From Acinetobacter sp. Marseille-Q1618 (GTDB lineage Bacteria > Pseudomonadota > Gammaproteobacteria > Pseudomonadales > Moraxellaceae), in assembly GCF_902809855.1 (NCBI RefSeq), contig NZ_CADDWJ010000001.1:558001-622000 (forward strand): a stretch of 64,000 bases of DNA, written 5' to 3'. A program made the position numbers and the translations under genes. This document shows positions 28,557-37,259 of this stretch, piece by piece; position 1 is the first letter of the stretch; every line of letters begins with the position of its first letter. The notes below the pieces were generated by a model. That model was not told the origin of the DNA. It did not search any database and was given only the letters and a program-made list of their open reading frames with translations.

Positions 28557-30050
28557 TTAGAAAGAGCTTTGTAAGCCTGTTTCTAAACAAATTTGATTAC
28601 GTCCTTTTTCTTTTGCCTGATACAAAGCCTGATCTGCACGATTAATTAATTGTTGTAACGGTAGAGAGTAAGGTAGCTGCTCAAAACTTAAGCCTATACT
28701 CACACTAATAAAAATTTGTTTATGCTTATCTAAATCTATCGGGGAGGATTGGATAATATCTCGGATTCTATCTGCAATACGGATACTTTGCTTGAGACTG
28801 ACATTTTTTAATAGAATCGCAAATTCTTCGCCACCTAGACGACCAAACAAATCATCTTCACGCAATACAGATTTAATTCTTTCACTAAAAATTTGTAAGA
28901 CTAAATCACCGCTATGGTGCCCATATTGATCATTTATATTTTTAAAATGGTCGAGGTCTAACAATAAAATAGCAATACTTTTTTCTGTCTGCGGTTTGTT
29001 TTTTGCCTTAATAATGCCTTCACTTTGTTCATAAAAAAAGCGACGATTCATGACAGTCGTCAGGCTATCGTGGTTGGCGAGATATAAAATTTGCTGATAA
29101 AGTTTTTGTCGATTTAAACTGATAATGGCTAAGGTCAATGGTCCAAGTGCAAGCATAAATAAGCCAATCCGTATAGAAATCGCCGTAGTTAAAAATGCAT
29201 CAGAAGATTGATCAATGTAAAATTCATTCAAAGTATTGTTCAACAGCATACACACAGCACAATTGATGAGTGCAACATAAAACAAGTTATAACTCAAAGA
29301 TGCCCAGACCAAAGCTGCAATCGGAAACATAATTGCACCAGGTCCAATGAAAAAATGTGTCAAACCCACAGAAATAATCACCGCAATTAAAGGCAGTAAA
29401 TCTTGATAAGAAAAATTCTTGAATTGAAGGTCTTGCAAATAGCTTTTAATATTTTCTTTATCTGGAATAGCCAGCACAATGGGTAAAAAGGCGATCATAT
29501 TTAAAATTTCACCTGACCACCACATACCAAAATCTATCCACACTCGCTTTGGTGTCATGAATGTATTTTCAACATAGGGAATGGTCAATGCGGCAAAGGC
29601 AGGGCTTGCTAAACAGCCTCCAATCGAACAAAGTAAAAATAAATAGAGGAAAGTAAGCCCTTTATTATATTCCTTATAGTTGAGCTTAAAAACTGCAATT
29701 AGGGCTAAGGTGATAATAGGATTAAGTAAATTAGCAATCGTTAATAAAAAAGTGACTAAAAGTGTATTGCCGGTTAATAAATCGGCAAGCATAAAACCTA
29801 TAAATGCACCGAACCATCCACTAAAATTATTAAGCGATTTAAAACGAAGAAATAGACCCAATAACACGGCATTGGCAGGCCAGCAAATAGAGAGGAAAAA
29901 TAAAGGTCGTGCTAAAATGCCAAATAGCGCACAGATAAAAATAATGCTCGCAACAATGACCAAAGCATTTAAATGCTGCTTAAAACCTTGTTGAAATGTT
30001 TGAGCAAATACAGGCAAATCGATGATCCTACACGATACAAGGTGTATCAC
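28557..30050 (-). CDS. MASE1-type membrane diguanylate cyclase
   Basis: A 497-residue protein that should make cyclic di-GMP from two GTP. The N-terminal ~310 residues contain 8-10 membrane helices of the MASE1 sensory type. The GGDEF domain follows, with the active-site motif RLGGEEFAILL near residue 405. An upstream RxxD (LREDDLFG) sits five residues before GGEEF, so the product-inhibition I-site appears intact. The start is uncertain: a GTG at 30050 (MIHLVSCR) is the first in frame, and later starts before helix 1 are possible. Located in the inner membrane, it may respond to an unidentified small molecule or redox state. Confidence 0.9.
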   Translation of the reverse strand: MIHLVSCRIIDLPVFAQTFQQGFKQHLNALVIVASIIFICALFGILARPLFFLSICWPANAVLLGLFLRFKSLNNFSGWFGAFIGFMLADLLTGNTLLVTFLLTIANLLNPIITLALIAVFKLNYKEYNKGLTFLYLFLLCSIGGCLASPAFAALTIPYVENTFMTPKRVWIDFGMWWSGEILNMIAFLPIVLAIPDKENIKSYLQDLQFKNFSYQDLLPLIAVIISVGLTHFFIGPGAIMFPIAALVWASLSYNLFYVALINCAVCMLLNNTLNEFYIDQSSDAFLTTAISIRIGLFMLALGPLTLAIISLNRQKLYQQILYLANHDSLTTVMNRRFFYEQSEGIIKAKNKPQTEKSIAILLLDLDHFKNINDQYGHHSGDLVLQIFSERIKSVLREDDLFGRLGGEEFAILLKNVSLKQSIRIADRIRDIIQSSPIDLDKHKQIFISVSIGLSFEQLPYSLPLQQLINRADQALYQAKEKGRNQICLETGLQSSF

Positions 30051-30275
30051 TACACAAATTATTTTATTCAGTGAATGGTAACGTTTAATTATTTCATATA
30101 AATGCTTATTTTTGTATAAGAATTATTTTTTTTGTAGCTGAATTTAAGAATTTTCACCATTTATTTTATTAAAATGAAAAGATATAAAATATTGTTCGTA
30201 TATGGTTATTTTTACATGCTTTATTTACAAAATATGTTAGTTTAAATACAAACAAATCGCGGTATACACTTAGGT

Positions 30276-30761
30276 ATGAAAAAAACATTATTAATTCCTT
30301 TATTGGTTTGTGCATCAAATTTGGTATTTGCTGAATCGCCTACAGTTAAATCGGCGGCGACTACCCAAGCAACAGCAGCTTTAGCGGCAAATACTATTCG
30401 AGTTTCAACACGTCCTGAAATTTTAGGGTTGTGGGGGATGGAAATACCCAATAATAAAAAATGTGTAGAATATTATAACTTTCGTGGTGGGAATGAAGTT
30501 GTTGTAAATAGTGGTAAAGAGTGGTCAGCGGGTTTGTATGATTACCAACCTTCACCCGATAATTCCAAAGACAAACCACCTGCTCTAATCATGCAAATTA
30601 AGTATGAAAATAATGAAGTGGACTGTTCTGGTCGTCAGGAAAATCAAGCAGGTGAGGTATCGCAATATTTTGTACGCTGGAAAAATAACAATACAATAAA
30701 CTTTTGCGCCTCTGAAAAAGAAGAGCAATGTTTTGCTACGCTAAATCGTGTTTTACCATGA
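30276..30761 (+). CDS. Secreted hypothetical protein
   Basis: A 161-residue protein with a clear type I signal peptide (MKKTLLIPLLVCASNLVFA) and no recognised domain. The mature part begins with an Ala/Thr-rich linker, then a beta-rich region containing ILGLWGMEIPNNKKCVEYY and four Cys that may form two disulfides. The G-x-W opening with Cys pairs is reminiscent of small lipocalin-like periplasmic proteins; this is a weak impression. It is divergent from the diguanylate cyclase (225-bp gap) and ends before a bidirectional terminator. Function unknown. Confidence 0.75.
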   Translation: MKKTLLIPLLVCASNLVFAESPTVKSAATTQATAALAANTIRVSTRPEILGLWGMEIPNNKKCVEYYNFRGGNEVVVNSGKEWSAGLYDYQPSPDNSKDKPPALIMQIKYENNEVDCSGRQENQAGEVSQYFVRWKNNNTINFCASEKEEQCFATLNRVLP

Positions 30762-30830
30762 TTTTAAGTACGACTTAAATGTTGTTATTTCGGCTTATTT
30801 GAAAATCCTAAGCATTAAAAATTGATAAAT

Positions 30831-30862
30831 AAAAAACCGAGTTAATTTAAACTCGGTTTTTT
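30831..30862. terminator. Bidirectional terminator between the secreted hypothetical gene and fpr
   Basis: Stem AAAACCGAGTT / AACTCGGTTTT (11 bp) with a short A/T loop, flanked by A and T runs. It separates two convergent genes. Confidence 0.92.
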
Positions 30863-30875
30863 GTATATATAAAAA

Positions 30876-31655
30876 TTATTTTTCTACAAAGGCACGTTCA
30901 ATCACATAATCGCCCAAGACACCCATTTTAGGAGATTCTTTTAAACCGTGTTGATCAAGAAGTGCTGCAACATCATCAAGGAAAGCAGGGCTACCACACA
31001 ACATTGCACGGTCAGTTTCAGGGTTAAAGCGTGGCAAACCAATTTTTTCAAACAATTGACCAGACTCAATCGCAGTAGTAACACGACCTTGCGTATGGAA
31101 TTCTTCACGTGTCACTGTTGGGTAATACACTAATTTTTCTTTCGCACCCAATTCTGAGAAAAACTCATGATTTGGTACTTCATCCAAAATTAAATCTTGA
31201 TATGCCAGTTCTGAAATAAAACGTGTGCCATGCACCACGATGATTTTTTCAAAACGTTCATAAGTTTCTGGGTCACGAATGATAGATAAGAATGGAGCAA
31301 GACCTGTACCAGATGAAAGAAGGTATAGATTTTTACCTGGATTTAAGTCATCTAGTACCAAAGTTCCTGTTGGCTTTTTAGAAATTAAGATCTCATCGCC
31401 CACTTTTACTTTTTGTAAAATAGAGGTTAATGGACCATCAGGAACTTTAATAGAGAAGAACTCTAGCTCTTCTTCATAGTTTGCGCTTGCAATTGAATAC
31501 GCACGCATTAAAGGCTTACCATTCACCTCAAGACCAATCATCACAAATTGACCATTTTTAAAACGGAGTGCGGTATCACGTGTTGTTTTAAAACTGAATA
31601 ATGTGTCATTCCAGTGGTGTACGTGAGTAATCTTTTCGACGTTGAAAGCAGCCAT
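30876..31655 (-). CDS. fpr: Ferredoxin/flavodoxin-NADP+ reductase
   Basis: A 259-residue FAD enzyme that passes electrons between NADPH and ferredoxin or flavodoxin. The FAD motif RAYSIAS (residues 51-57) and GPLTSILQKVKVGDEI are followed by the NADP-binding LLSSGTGLAPFLSIIRD, VVHGTRF and the AMLCGSPAFLDD segment; it ends in an aromatic/acidic C-terminus (IERAFVEK), as in bacterial subclass I Fpr. I use the ATG at 31655 (MAAFNVEK), since the earlier in-frame codon is TTG. A 9-bp-armed palindrome lies 24 bp upstream in the divergent region with trmO (separate entry). Confidence 0.95.
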   Translation of the reverse strand: MAAFNVEKITHVHHWNDTLFSFKTTRDTALRFKNGQFVMIGLEVNGKPLMRAYSIASANYEEELEFFSIKVPDGPLTSILQKVKVGDEILISKKPTGTLVLDDLNPGKNLYLLSSGTGLAPFLSIIRDPETYERFEKIIVVHGTRFISELAYQDLILDEVPNHEFFSELGAKEKLVYYPTVTREEFHTQGRVTTAIESGQLFEKIGLPRFNPETDRAMLCGSPAFLDDVAALLDQHGLKESPKMGVLGDYVIERAFVEK

Positions 31656-31678
31656 TAAAGGTCTCAATATAAATTATC

Positions 31679-31706
31679 AGATTAGAACAGCTTGCTATTC
31701 TAATCT
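31679..31706. promoter_or_regulatory. Inverted repeat in the fpr-trmO divergent promoter region
   Basis: Perfect arms AGATTAGAA / TTCTAATCT (9 bp) separated by 10 bases. It lies upstream of fpr (24 bp from its start) and 57 bp from trmO. On the minus strand a -10-like GATAAT follows it, so the repeat would lie over the -35/spacer of an fpr promoter. It could be an operator for a redox-responsive regulator, since fpr of Pseudomonas is controlled by a LysR-type regulator. No regulator gene is adjacent here. Confidence 0.45.
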
Positions 31707-31762
31707 AAAATCATTCTCTATAAACTGAATATATTTAATTGAACTTATCAGAAAAAGTGATT

Positions 31763-32512
31763 ATGCCTGATCTTCAACTCCCTATTATCGGATATATGCA
31801 CTCACCTTATCAGGAAAAATTTGGAATCCCACGCCAACCAAATTTAGTACAAGTTGAATCTTATATTGAGATGATTGCGCCATATAATGATGTATGCGCT
31901 TTTGAAGGCATCGCTGAGTTTAGCCATTTATGGTTGGTCTGGCAATTTCATGAAAATAAAAATATTAATGAAAATCATAAATTTAGACCGCAGGTTAGAC
32001 CCCCTAGACTGGGTGGGAATCAAAAAATCGGTGTGTTTGCTACTCGCAGTATGTACCGTCCTGCACCAATAGGTTTGTCTGTTGTGCAACTTAAAGCAGT
32101 AAAAAAAGTAGGGAAATCAGTACATGTTTATGTAACTGGAAGTGATCTATTGGACGGGACACCGATTATTGATATTAAACCATATATCCAATATTCCGAT
32201 GCCATCCTGCATGCAAAAAGTGGTTATGCTCAGCAAGAACCTGTGAAAAAACAAGTTGTTTGCTCTAAAAATGTACAATTAAAAATTCAACATTTGATCG
32301 AAATGCACAAAATGACAGCTCAGATGCAGAATGAGTTAGAGCAAGTGCTGTCTTTAGACCCACGACCCGCTTATCAAGATGATGAAAATCGTATTTACAA
32401 AATGAAATTTGCTGGTTTCGATGTAAGTTTCACTGTACATGAACACGAGGTGAGTGTTATTGATATTGTTGAAATTGGCTCAATTGATTTATTGAAAAAC
32501 TATTGTAAATAA
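31763..32512 (+). CDS. trmO: tRNA (N6-threonylcarbamoyladenosine37-N6)-methyltransferase
   Basis: A 249-residue SAM-dependent enzyme that methylates t6A37 of tRNA-Thr to m6t6A. Signatures are GYMHSPYQEKFGIPRQP near the N-terminus and the motif SMYRPAPIGLSVVQL with the family's catalytic/SAM segment, followed by GSDLLDGTPIIDIKPYI. The protein has the family's C-terminal beta region ending FDVSFTVHEHEVSVIDI. I use the ATG at 31763; the in-frame TTG at 31739 would add eight residues that lack conservation. It is divergent from fpr and convergent with the 986-residue gene. Confidence 0.93.
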   Translation: MPDLQLPIIGYMHSPYQEKFGIPRQPNLVQVESYIEMIAPYNDVCAFEGIAEFSHLWLVWQFHENKNINENHKFRPQVRPPRLGGNQKIGVFATRSMYRPAPIGLSVVQLKAVKKVGKSVHVYVTGSDLLDGTPIIDIKPYIQYSDAILHAKSGYAQQEPVKKQVVCSKNVQLKIQHLIEMHKMTAQMQNELEQVLSLDPRPAYQDDENRIYKMKFAGFDVSFTVHEHEVSVIDIVEIGSIDLLKNYCK

Positions 32513-32523
32513 AACAAAATTTT

Positions 32524-32555
32524 GAAAATAGATGGGAAATGTACCATCTATTTTC
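32524..32555. terminator. Probable bidirectional terminator
   Basis: A 12-bp stem (GAAAATAGATGG / CCATCTATTTTC) with an 8-base loop. It lies between two convergent genes but has no long T run, so termination is inferred from position and stem. Confidence 0.65.
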
Positions 32556-32562
32556 TATGATC

Positions 32563-35523
32563 TTATTTAAAAATAATAATCAGTATGAGCACAACACTGA
32601 TACCGATCAAAATACGGTTCACCCATTGCGCCGTGGTTAAAGGTTGATCTATCTTGTTCATATGTCGTCTACGTATTGTGCTTCCCTTTAACTGCCCAAC
32701 CTCAGGTTTTTCTGCGGTTGCACGATCAAACTCTGCTGCCAAGCCTAACAACCATTCTTCAATCTCAGGATCATTTTTATTTAAATCATTGCTCGGAGAG
32801 GCATAAAAACGCATGGCATTTTTGAAAGACGCTTCATCCATTTGAATTTTAGCGGTTTCAACCAAGTAGAAGAAAGCTTGTTTACTGTCTTTTTCTACAT
32901 ATTTTCCTTCAGTATGAAAATGTGCCATCAGTTGCATGGCTTCAGGATCATCATTCATGACTAAACTGGCAATAATACCAATCGCTTGTTGAGCTTTTTC
33001 TTGGTCATCTTGATTGGTTTTTAAGATTTCAAGCGCTTTGATAAGGGCAGGATTACTTACCTCAGGAATAACATCAACTGCGGAAGTTTCTTTATTTACT
33101 TCCACTGCTTGAACAGGTGTATTTGCTGGCGTTATTGATGATTTTGTTGTTTCGGACAGCGTAGTTGTTTGGTCAAATCTTAATTCATCATTAAAAATCT
33201 TATTTAATTTAGGGTGTAATAGATTCGGTTTTTGTACAAATTGCATCAACTTTTTTTGAATGTAGCTAAGATCAAATTTATGATCTTCACCATATTGTTC
33301 TGCTCCTGTTTTTAACCATAATTCCACTAAATTTTGTGGCCAAAATAAAGATGGGCAAACCATAGTTTCACCCGCATACTTAGGATCATCACATAAAATA
33401 ATGGGAAATATAGGCAGACTGAGCATACCATTTGGCAAGTGTAAGCGCCAAAACCAGATGCTTGATATTTTTAAGGGGATTTTACTTAAACTCTGAGGAT
33501 ATGGATAATTTACCACGCGTGTGATTTCGTTACTAATATGCTCTGCGTATGCCAATTGATCAGCTTCAACAGGTGTGGTGTTTTTCAGTTGATATAATGC
33601 CTTTGCGTAGTCATGTAATTGTTCAATATCCATTTGCCCTGTAGGATCAAATACAATTTCACCCGGACAATTTACGTCGTCTGGTTCAAACATGAGTTTA
33701 TTGGCTTGAACTAAAGCTGCCCAAACTACACGTCCTGATGTATAAAAAGTTGGCATGGCTTCAATTTGTTTAAATAACTCATCAGTAAACATCCAATCAG
33801 GTGGAATGACTTGTAGATAAACTCTTAAGTTTTCAGGAAGTTCAGAAATCTGTTTTTTTAAATCTATTTGTAATGAATTAATTTCTGAGGAATTTTGCTG
33901 AGATGTTGAGGAGATAATCTCATCAAAACTTGCCTTGAATTGTTCAATAATTTCATCATGCAAATGAGGGGCTAATAAGTAAGTTGCAGGTCTTCGCAAA
34001 ATCTTATCTTTAAAATGCGCTTGCCAAAATGATTGTTGGGTAAAACTGTCTTGGAACTCAAAGGCACTTTGGTAAAATGCAGTCATGGCTGCTTCAAATT
34101 GAGCAAGCGACAAATCAGAAGGCGTGTATTGAACCACTGAATAAATATCTTCAATCTTATTGTCAGCATTTTTAGTGTAAGGAATCACTAAACTTACAGA
34201 GCTTTCTGTGGGTGTATAAATATGAATTTTAAGATAAATTGCATCAGTTCGCCCTGTCGGCAAATAAGCATGAATATCTTCACAAAAAATCTGGAATGGA
34301 TGGTTCTGCGGATTATTTTCAAGTTCTGCAAATGCTTTTTCTCTCGGATTGTCTTGCATAAGCTTGATAATTTGAATTTTATTGTCTTTGGTGACCAATA
34401 GACATGGATTTAAGACTGAGCCATCAAGCATAAAACTTGCATAACCTGCTAAAAAGCCCGCATGTTTAAATGCACGTATAATATTTGCGGTAATTTCAGG
34501 TTGTTCGACATCTTTTAAAGATGAGGGAAAATAGACTAAAGGATCAGACGACAGCGCAACGTATTTTTGCACATATTCAAGACAGCTTTGAATTGGTTGT
34601 GAAGCATCAAATAAAATAGCGGTAAGCACGCTCATCGGAAAAGAAATTTGATTTTGAAATACAAATACTTGGGCCAACTCATAGCGGAAACTTTCGTTTT
34701 CATCCTGACTAAAAATGGCTTTATATTCTTCAAAACTAAACCATTTCCCACTACTCAGTGTTTGATGAGCAATCGTTGTGCCAAGATAATAACTCAGTGC
34801 GACTAAAAAATTACATTTTTCTTTATTTTGCATAAAGTCAGCATATTTTGAGGGATTGAGCTGTTCATGCTGACGGATGCTATTTAATAGTAAATCTATT
34901 TTTTGAATGCTGGCTAAAGAAAAGTCAAAATCAATTAAATCTGTGGCTTTGCGGTAGGCATTTCCCCCTGAAATATAAGCATGTTGTTGTAATGCTTGAA
35001 CATAATGAGCACAATATTCATTAATATTTCGAGTGCTTGAATCCTCAATAACAGTTTGACGAGAGTGCACATAATTTAGACAAGTTCTTTCAGATGCTTG
35101 CCCTTGTGTGAGCAGATCAGCAATCACCCCTAAAGGTAAACAGACTTGGTGATGAATAATTGCAACCATTGAGCTAAAAAAGTCGAGGGGTAACTCATAA
35201 TCTGAAGGTAAAATTTTGATGGCTTCGTAATAATTATACCATTCCACTTTTTGTTGGGTACGTTGTGAAATGACATCGCAAAGATAGCCAATCACCACCA
35301 TTAAAAAATTTGAGCATTCTTTTTCAGTAACAAGATCATTTGGATGAATATTTTGATGATGTAATGCAAGTAAAAGTTCATCAATGTGTTGTAAGCTTTC
35401 ATCACTAAAATCAGCTTTGATTTTAAAAAGATTTTCTGCATATTTTAAGCCGAGTGGTGGCATTTCCTTTTGATAGAAACATTGCAGTAAATCTTGCATG
35501 TCTTGTTGAGTTTTTCGGATCAT
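32563..35523 (-). CDS. 986-residue orphan protein with tandem N-terminal repeats and C-terminal membrane anchor
   Basis: I recognise no whole-length family. The first ~325 residues contain two related copies of one ~150-residue module: about 8-155 (IDELLLALHHQ ... EKECSNFLMVVIGYL ... ISQRTQQKVEWYNYYEAIK ... LPLGVIADLL) and about 173-322 (IDLLLNSIRQH ... KEKCNFLVALSYYL ... IAHQTLSSGKWFSFEEYKA ... FPMSVLTAIL). A partial third opening (ITANIIRAFKHAGFLAGYASF) follows near 345. Residues ~370-780 are a globular region of no known type. Near 860-940 is a Sel1/TPR-like stretch (AMQLMAHFHTEGKYVEKDSKQ), and the protein ends in a single membrane helix (WVNRILIGISVVLILIIIFK), so it is probably tail-anchored with the bulk in the cytoplasm. 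Monocistronic. Confidence 0.8.
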   Translation of the reverse strand: MIRKTQQDMQDLLQCFYQKEMPPLGLKYAENLFKIKADFSDESLQHIDELLLALHHQNIHPNDLVTEKECSNFLMVVIGYLCDVISQRTQQKVEWYNYYEAIKILPSDYELPLDFFSSMVAIIHHQVCLPLGVIADLLTQGQASERTCLNYVHSRQTVIEDSSTRNINEYCAHYVQALQQHAYISGGNAYRKATDLIDFDFSLASIQKIDLLLNSIRQHEQLNPSKYADFMQNKEKCNFLVALSYYLGTTIAHQTLSSGKWFSFEEYKAIFSQDENESFRYELAQVFVFQNQISFPMSVLTAILFDASQPIQSCLEYVQKYVALSSDPLVYFPSSLKDVEQPEITANIIRAFKHAGFLAGYASFMLDGSVLNPCLLVTKDNKIQIIKLMQDNPREKAFAELENNPQNHPFQIFCEDIHAYLPTGRTDAIYLKIHIYTPTESSVSLVIPYTKNADNKIEDIYSVVQYTPSDLSLAQFEAAMTAFYQSAFEFQDSFTQQSFWQAHFKDKILRRPATYLLAPHLHDEIIEQFKASFDEIISSTSQQNSSEINSLQIDLKKQISELPENLRVYLQVIPPDWMFTDELFKQIEAMPTFYTSGRVVWAALVQANKLMFEPDDVNCPGEIVFDPTGQMDIEQLHDYAKALYQLKNTTPVEADQLAYAEHISNEITRVVNYPYPQSLSKIPLKISSIWFWRLHLPNGMLSLPIFPIILCDDPKYAGETMVCPSLFWPQNLVELWLKTGAEQYGEDHKFDLSYIQKKLMQFVQKPNLLHPKLNKIFNDELRFDQTTTLSETTKSSITPANTPVQAVEVNKETSAVDVIPEVSNPALIKALEILKTNQDDQEKAQQAIGIIASLVMNDDPEAMQLMAHFHTEGKYVEKDSKQAFFYLVETAKIQMDEASFKNAMRFYASPSNDLNKNDPEIEEWLLGLAAEFDRATAEKPEVGQLKGSTIRRRHMNKIDQPLTTAQWVNRILIGISVVLILIIIFK

Positions 35524-35772
35524 GATGCACTTGATTATTGGTTTTTTTACAGATTATCATAAATAAAAACAGTGATGTAGCTATTGATTTGGTTAATTGA
35601 ACTATATTTTTACGAAAAGTGACTGAAAATCAAAAAACGTTCAAATGTATAATAGAAACATGAATAGAAGGGTATGATTTTTATAATTTAAAGATTGCTC
35701 TGAGTTTGTCTAATCAAGAATATGACTTAAATTTTTGCATTTTAATACAAGTCTTACATAAGTTTTATCGCA

Positions 35773-36420
35773 TTAATCATATAAACGATAAATTCCACTG
35801 AAGCGTTCACAGCCTTTTTGTTCAGTTTTTACAGTTAAAATCGACTTTTGGAAATTCATTTGATATTTACAGTCATGCTCATTGTCCATAATCTCATTTT
35901 TTTTGTCAGGTGTCGTATAAGCAAGTAGGGGGATAGTTTGTTTATCTTGACGATTATTCGGGCTACGATAAGCTAAACCTTCGATTTTAATACGATCTTT
36001 GGTGAGTTGGTGTACTTGGATGTGAATCGGTTGTTTGGCAATTTCACCATGTTCATATTTAATAAAATGTTGGGTTAAGCTTTGATTCATTGACGTATAA
36101 AAATTTAGATCTTCAAGGCGAATATCGAATTGTTGCTTAAAACATTCTGTACTTTTACATTGTTGAATGCGGTTTAACCAAAGTTGATTGGTGTCATCAA
36201 TTAGACGAATAGGTGCATCTGTAACCAAATAAGCAGTAAGATATTTTTCATTTAATTCATTGCGAAGCGTTTCAAAATCGGCACTACATATTTTTGTGGT
36301 TTTGTTTGCTTGAGCTGAATCACATTGCACAGGAAAAGCATGCGTAACGATACAGACTCCATAAACAAAGAGACCTGAAATTAAGCTTTTAATCGGATTA
36401 AATTCTGTATTCAACAGCAT
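35773..36420 (-). CDS. Secreted protein with LprI-like (DUF1311) N-terminal region
   Basis: A 215-residue exported protein: signal helix at about residues 9-28 (LISGLFVYGVCIVTHAFP). The mature N-terminus has the LprI-like pattern: a Cys, then TTKICSADFETLRNELNEKYLTAY, later LWLNRIQQCKSTECFKQQFDIRLEDL. The spacing of Cys and Trp matches the DUF1311 family of lysozyme inhibitors; matching from memory, not from a search. Residues ~115-215 form a separate beta-rich region ending in two Cys (HDCKYQ, KGCERF). Function in the periplasm is unknown. It is divergent from ispF. Confidence 0.65.
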   Translation of the reverse strand: MLLNTEFNPIKSLISGLFVYGVCIVTHAFPVQCDSAQANKTTKICSADFETLRNELNEKYLTAYLVTDAPIRLIDDTNQLWLNRIQQCKSTECFKQQFDIRLEDLNFYTSMNQSLTQHFIKYEHGEIAKQPIHIQVHQLTKDRIKIEGLAYRSPNNRQDKQTIPLLAYTTPDKKNEIMDNEHDCKYQMNFQKSILTVKTEQKGCERFSGIYRLYD

Positions 36421-36519
36421 GATCGCTTATACTTTCACTATGTTTGCATCCGTACTATACGAATTAGAAAGTACGAATACAAGATGATTCAACTTAAAAT
36501 CTGTATAAAGGAGCTGAAA

Positions 36520-37011
36520 ATGATCATACCAATTCGCATTGGACAAGGAATGGATGTGCATGCTTTTGAGGATGGTAATTTTGTGACTTTGGCAGGTGTT
36601 CAAATTCCGCATACGCAAGGTTTGAAGGCACATTCTGATGGTGATGTAGTGTTACACGCTTTATGTGATGCGTTGTTGGGTGCTTTAGCTTTGGGTGATA
36701 TTGGGCAGCATTTTCCAGATACAGACCCTGAGTTTAAAGGCGCAGACAGTCGTAAATTACTCAAGCATGTTTATCAACTGATTTTAGATCGTGGTTATGT
36801 GTTAAATAATGCAGATATTACCGTAGCTTGTGAACGTCCAAAATTGGCAAAGTATAATCTAGCAATGCGTCAAAGCATCGCAGATGTACTCGATGTTGAT
36901 GTGACACAGATTAGTGTTAAAGCGACAACTACTGAAAAACTTGGCTTTACAGGTCGTCAGGAAGGAATTTTATCGACTGCGACTGTTTTGTTAAGTCATC
37001 ATGTTAAATAG
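36520..37011 (+). CDS. ispF: 2-C-methyl-D-erythritol 2,4-cyclodiphosphate synthase
   Basis: A 163-residue MEP-pathway enzyme that cyclises CDP-ME2P to MEcPP for isoprenoid synthesis. Metal ligands are visible in GMDVHAF (Asp, His) and LKAHSDGDVVLHALCDALLGA (second His), with the C-terminal EKLGFTGRQEGI signature. The ATG at 36520 has GGAG 6-7 bases upstream; the longer frame from 36484 lacks support. The family forms trimers. No ispD or other isoprenoid gene is adjacent. Confidence 0.96.
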   Translation: MIIPIRIGQGMDVHAFEDGNFVTLAGVQIPHTQGLKAHSDGDVVLHALCDALLGALALGDIGQHFPDTDPEFKGADSRKLLKHVYQLILDRGYVLNNADITVACERPKLAKYNLAMRQSIADVLDVDVTQISVKATTTEKLGFTGRQEGILSTATVLLSHHVK

Positions 37012-37035
37012 TTGATATTTCATTTAAATCTTTTA

Positions 37036-37060
37036 AGAGTAAATAGTGTTTATTTACTCT
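37036..37060 (+). terminator. Possible terminator after ispF
   Basis: Stem AGAGTAAATA / TATTTACTCT (10 bp) with a 5-base loop, 25 bp after the ispF stop, with only a weak T tract. Confidence 0.55.
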
Positions 37061-37259
37061 TTGACTTTGTAGAATAAATCAACAGAAATAATATTTCATA
37101 TTTTTTACTAAAGTTTTACCTAATCTTTTACTATAAACCTATTAATATTGTAGTTAACATTTATATAAGTGAGAAAATAATCATGGGATAAGCGCAACAT
37201 TTTTAGAAAAAGCACAAAAAAATAATAAAATTAAGATTTATCAAACAGATCCATTGATC

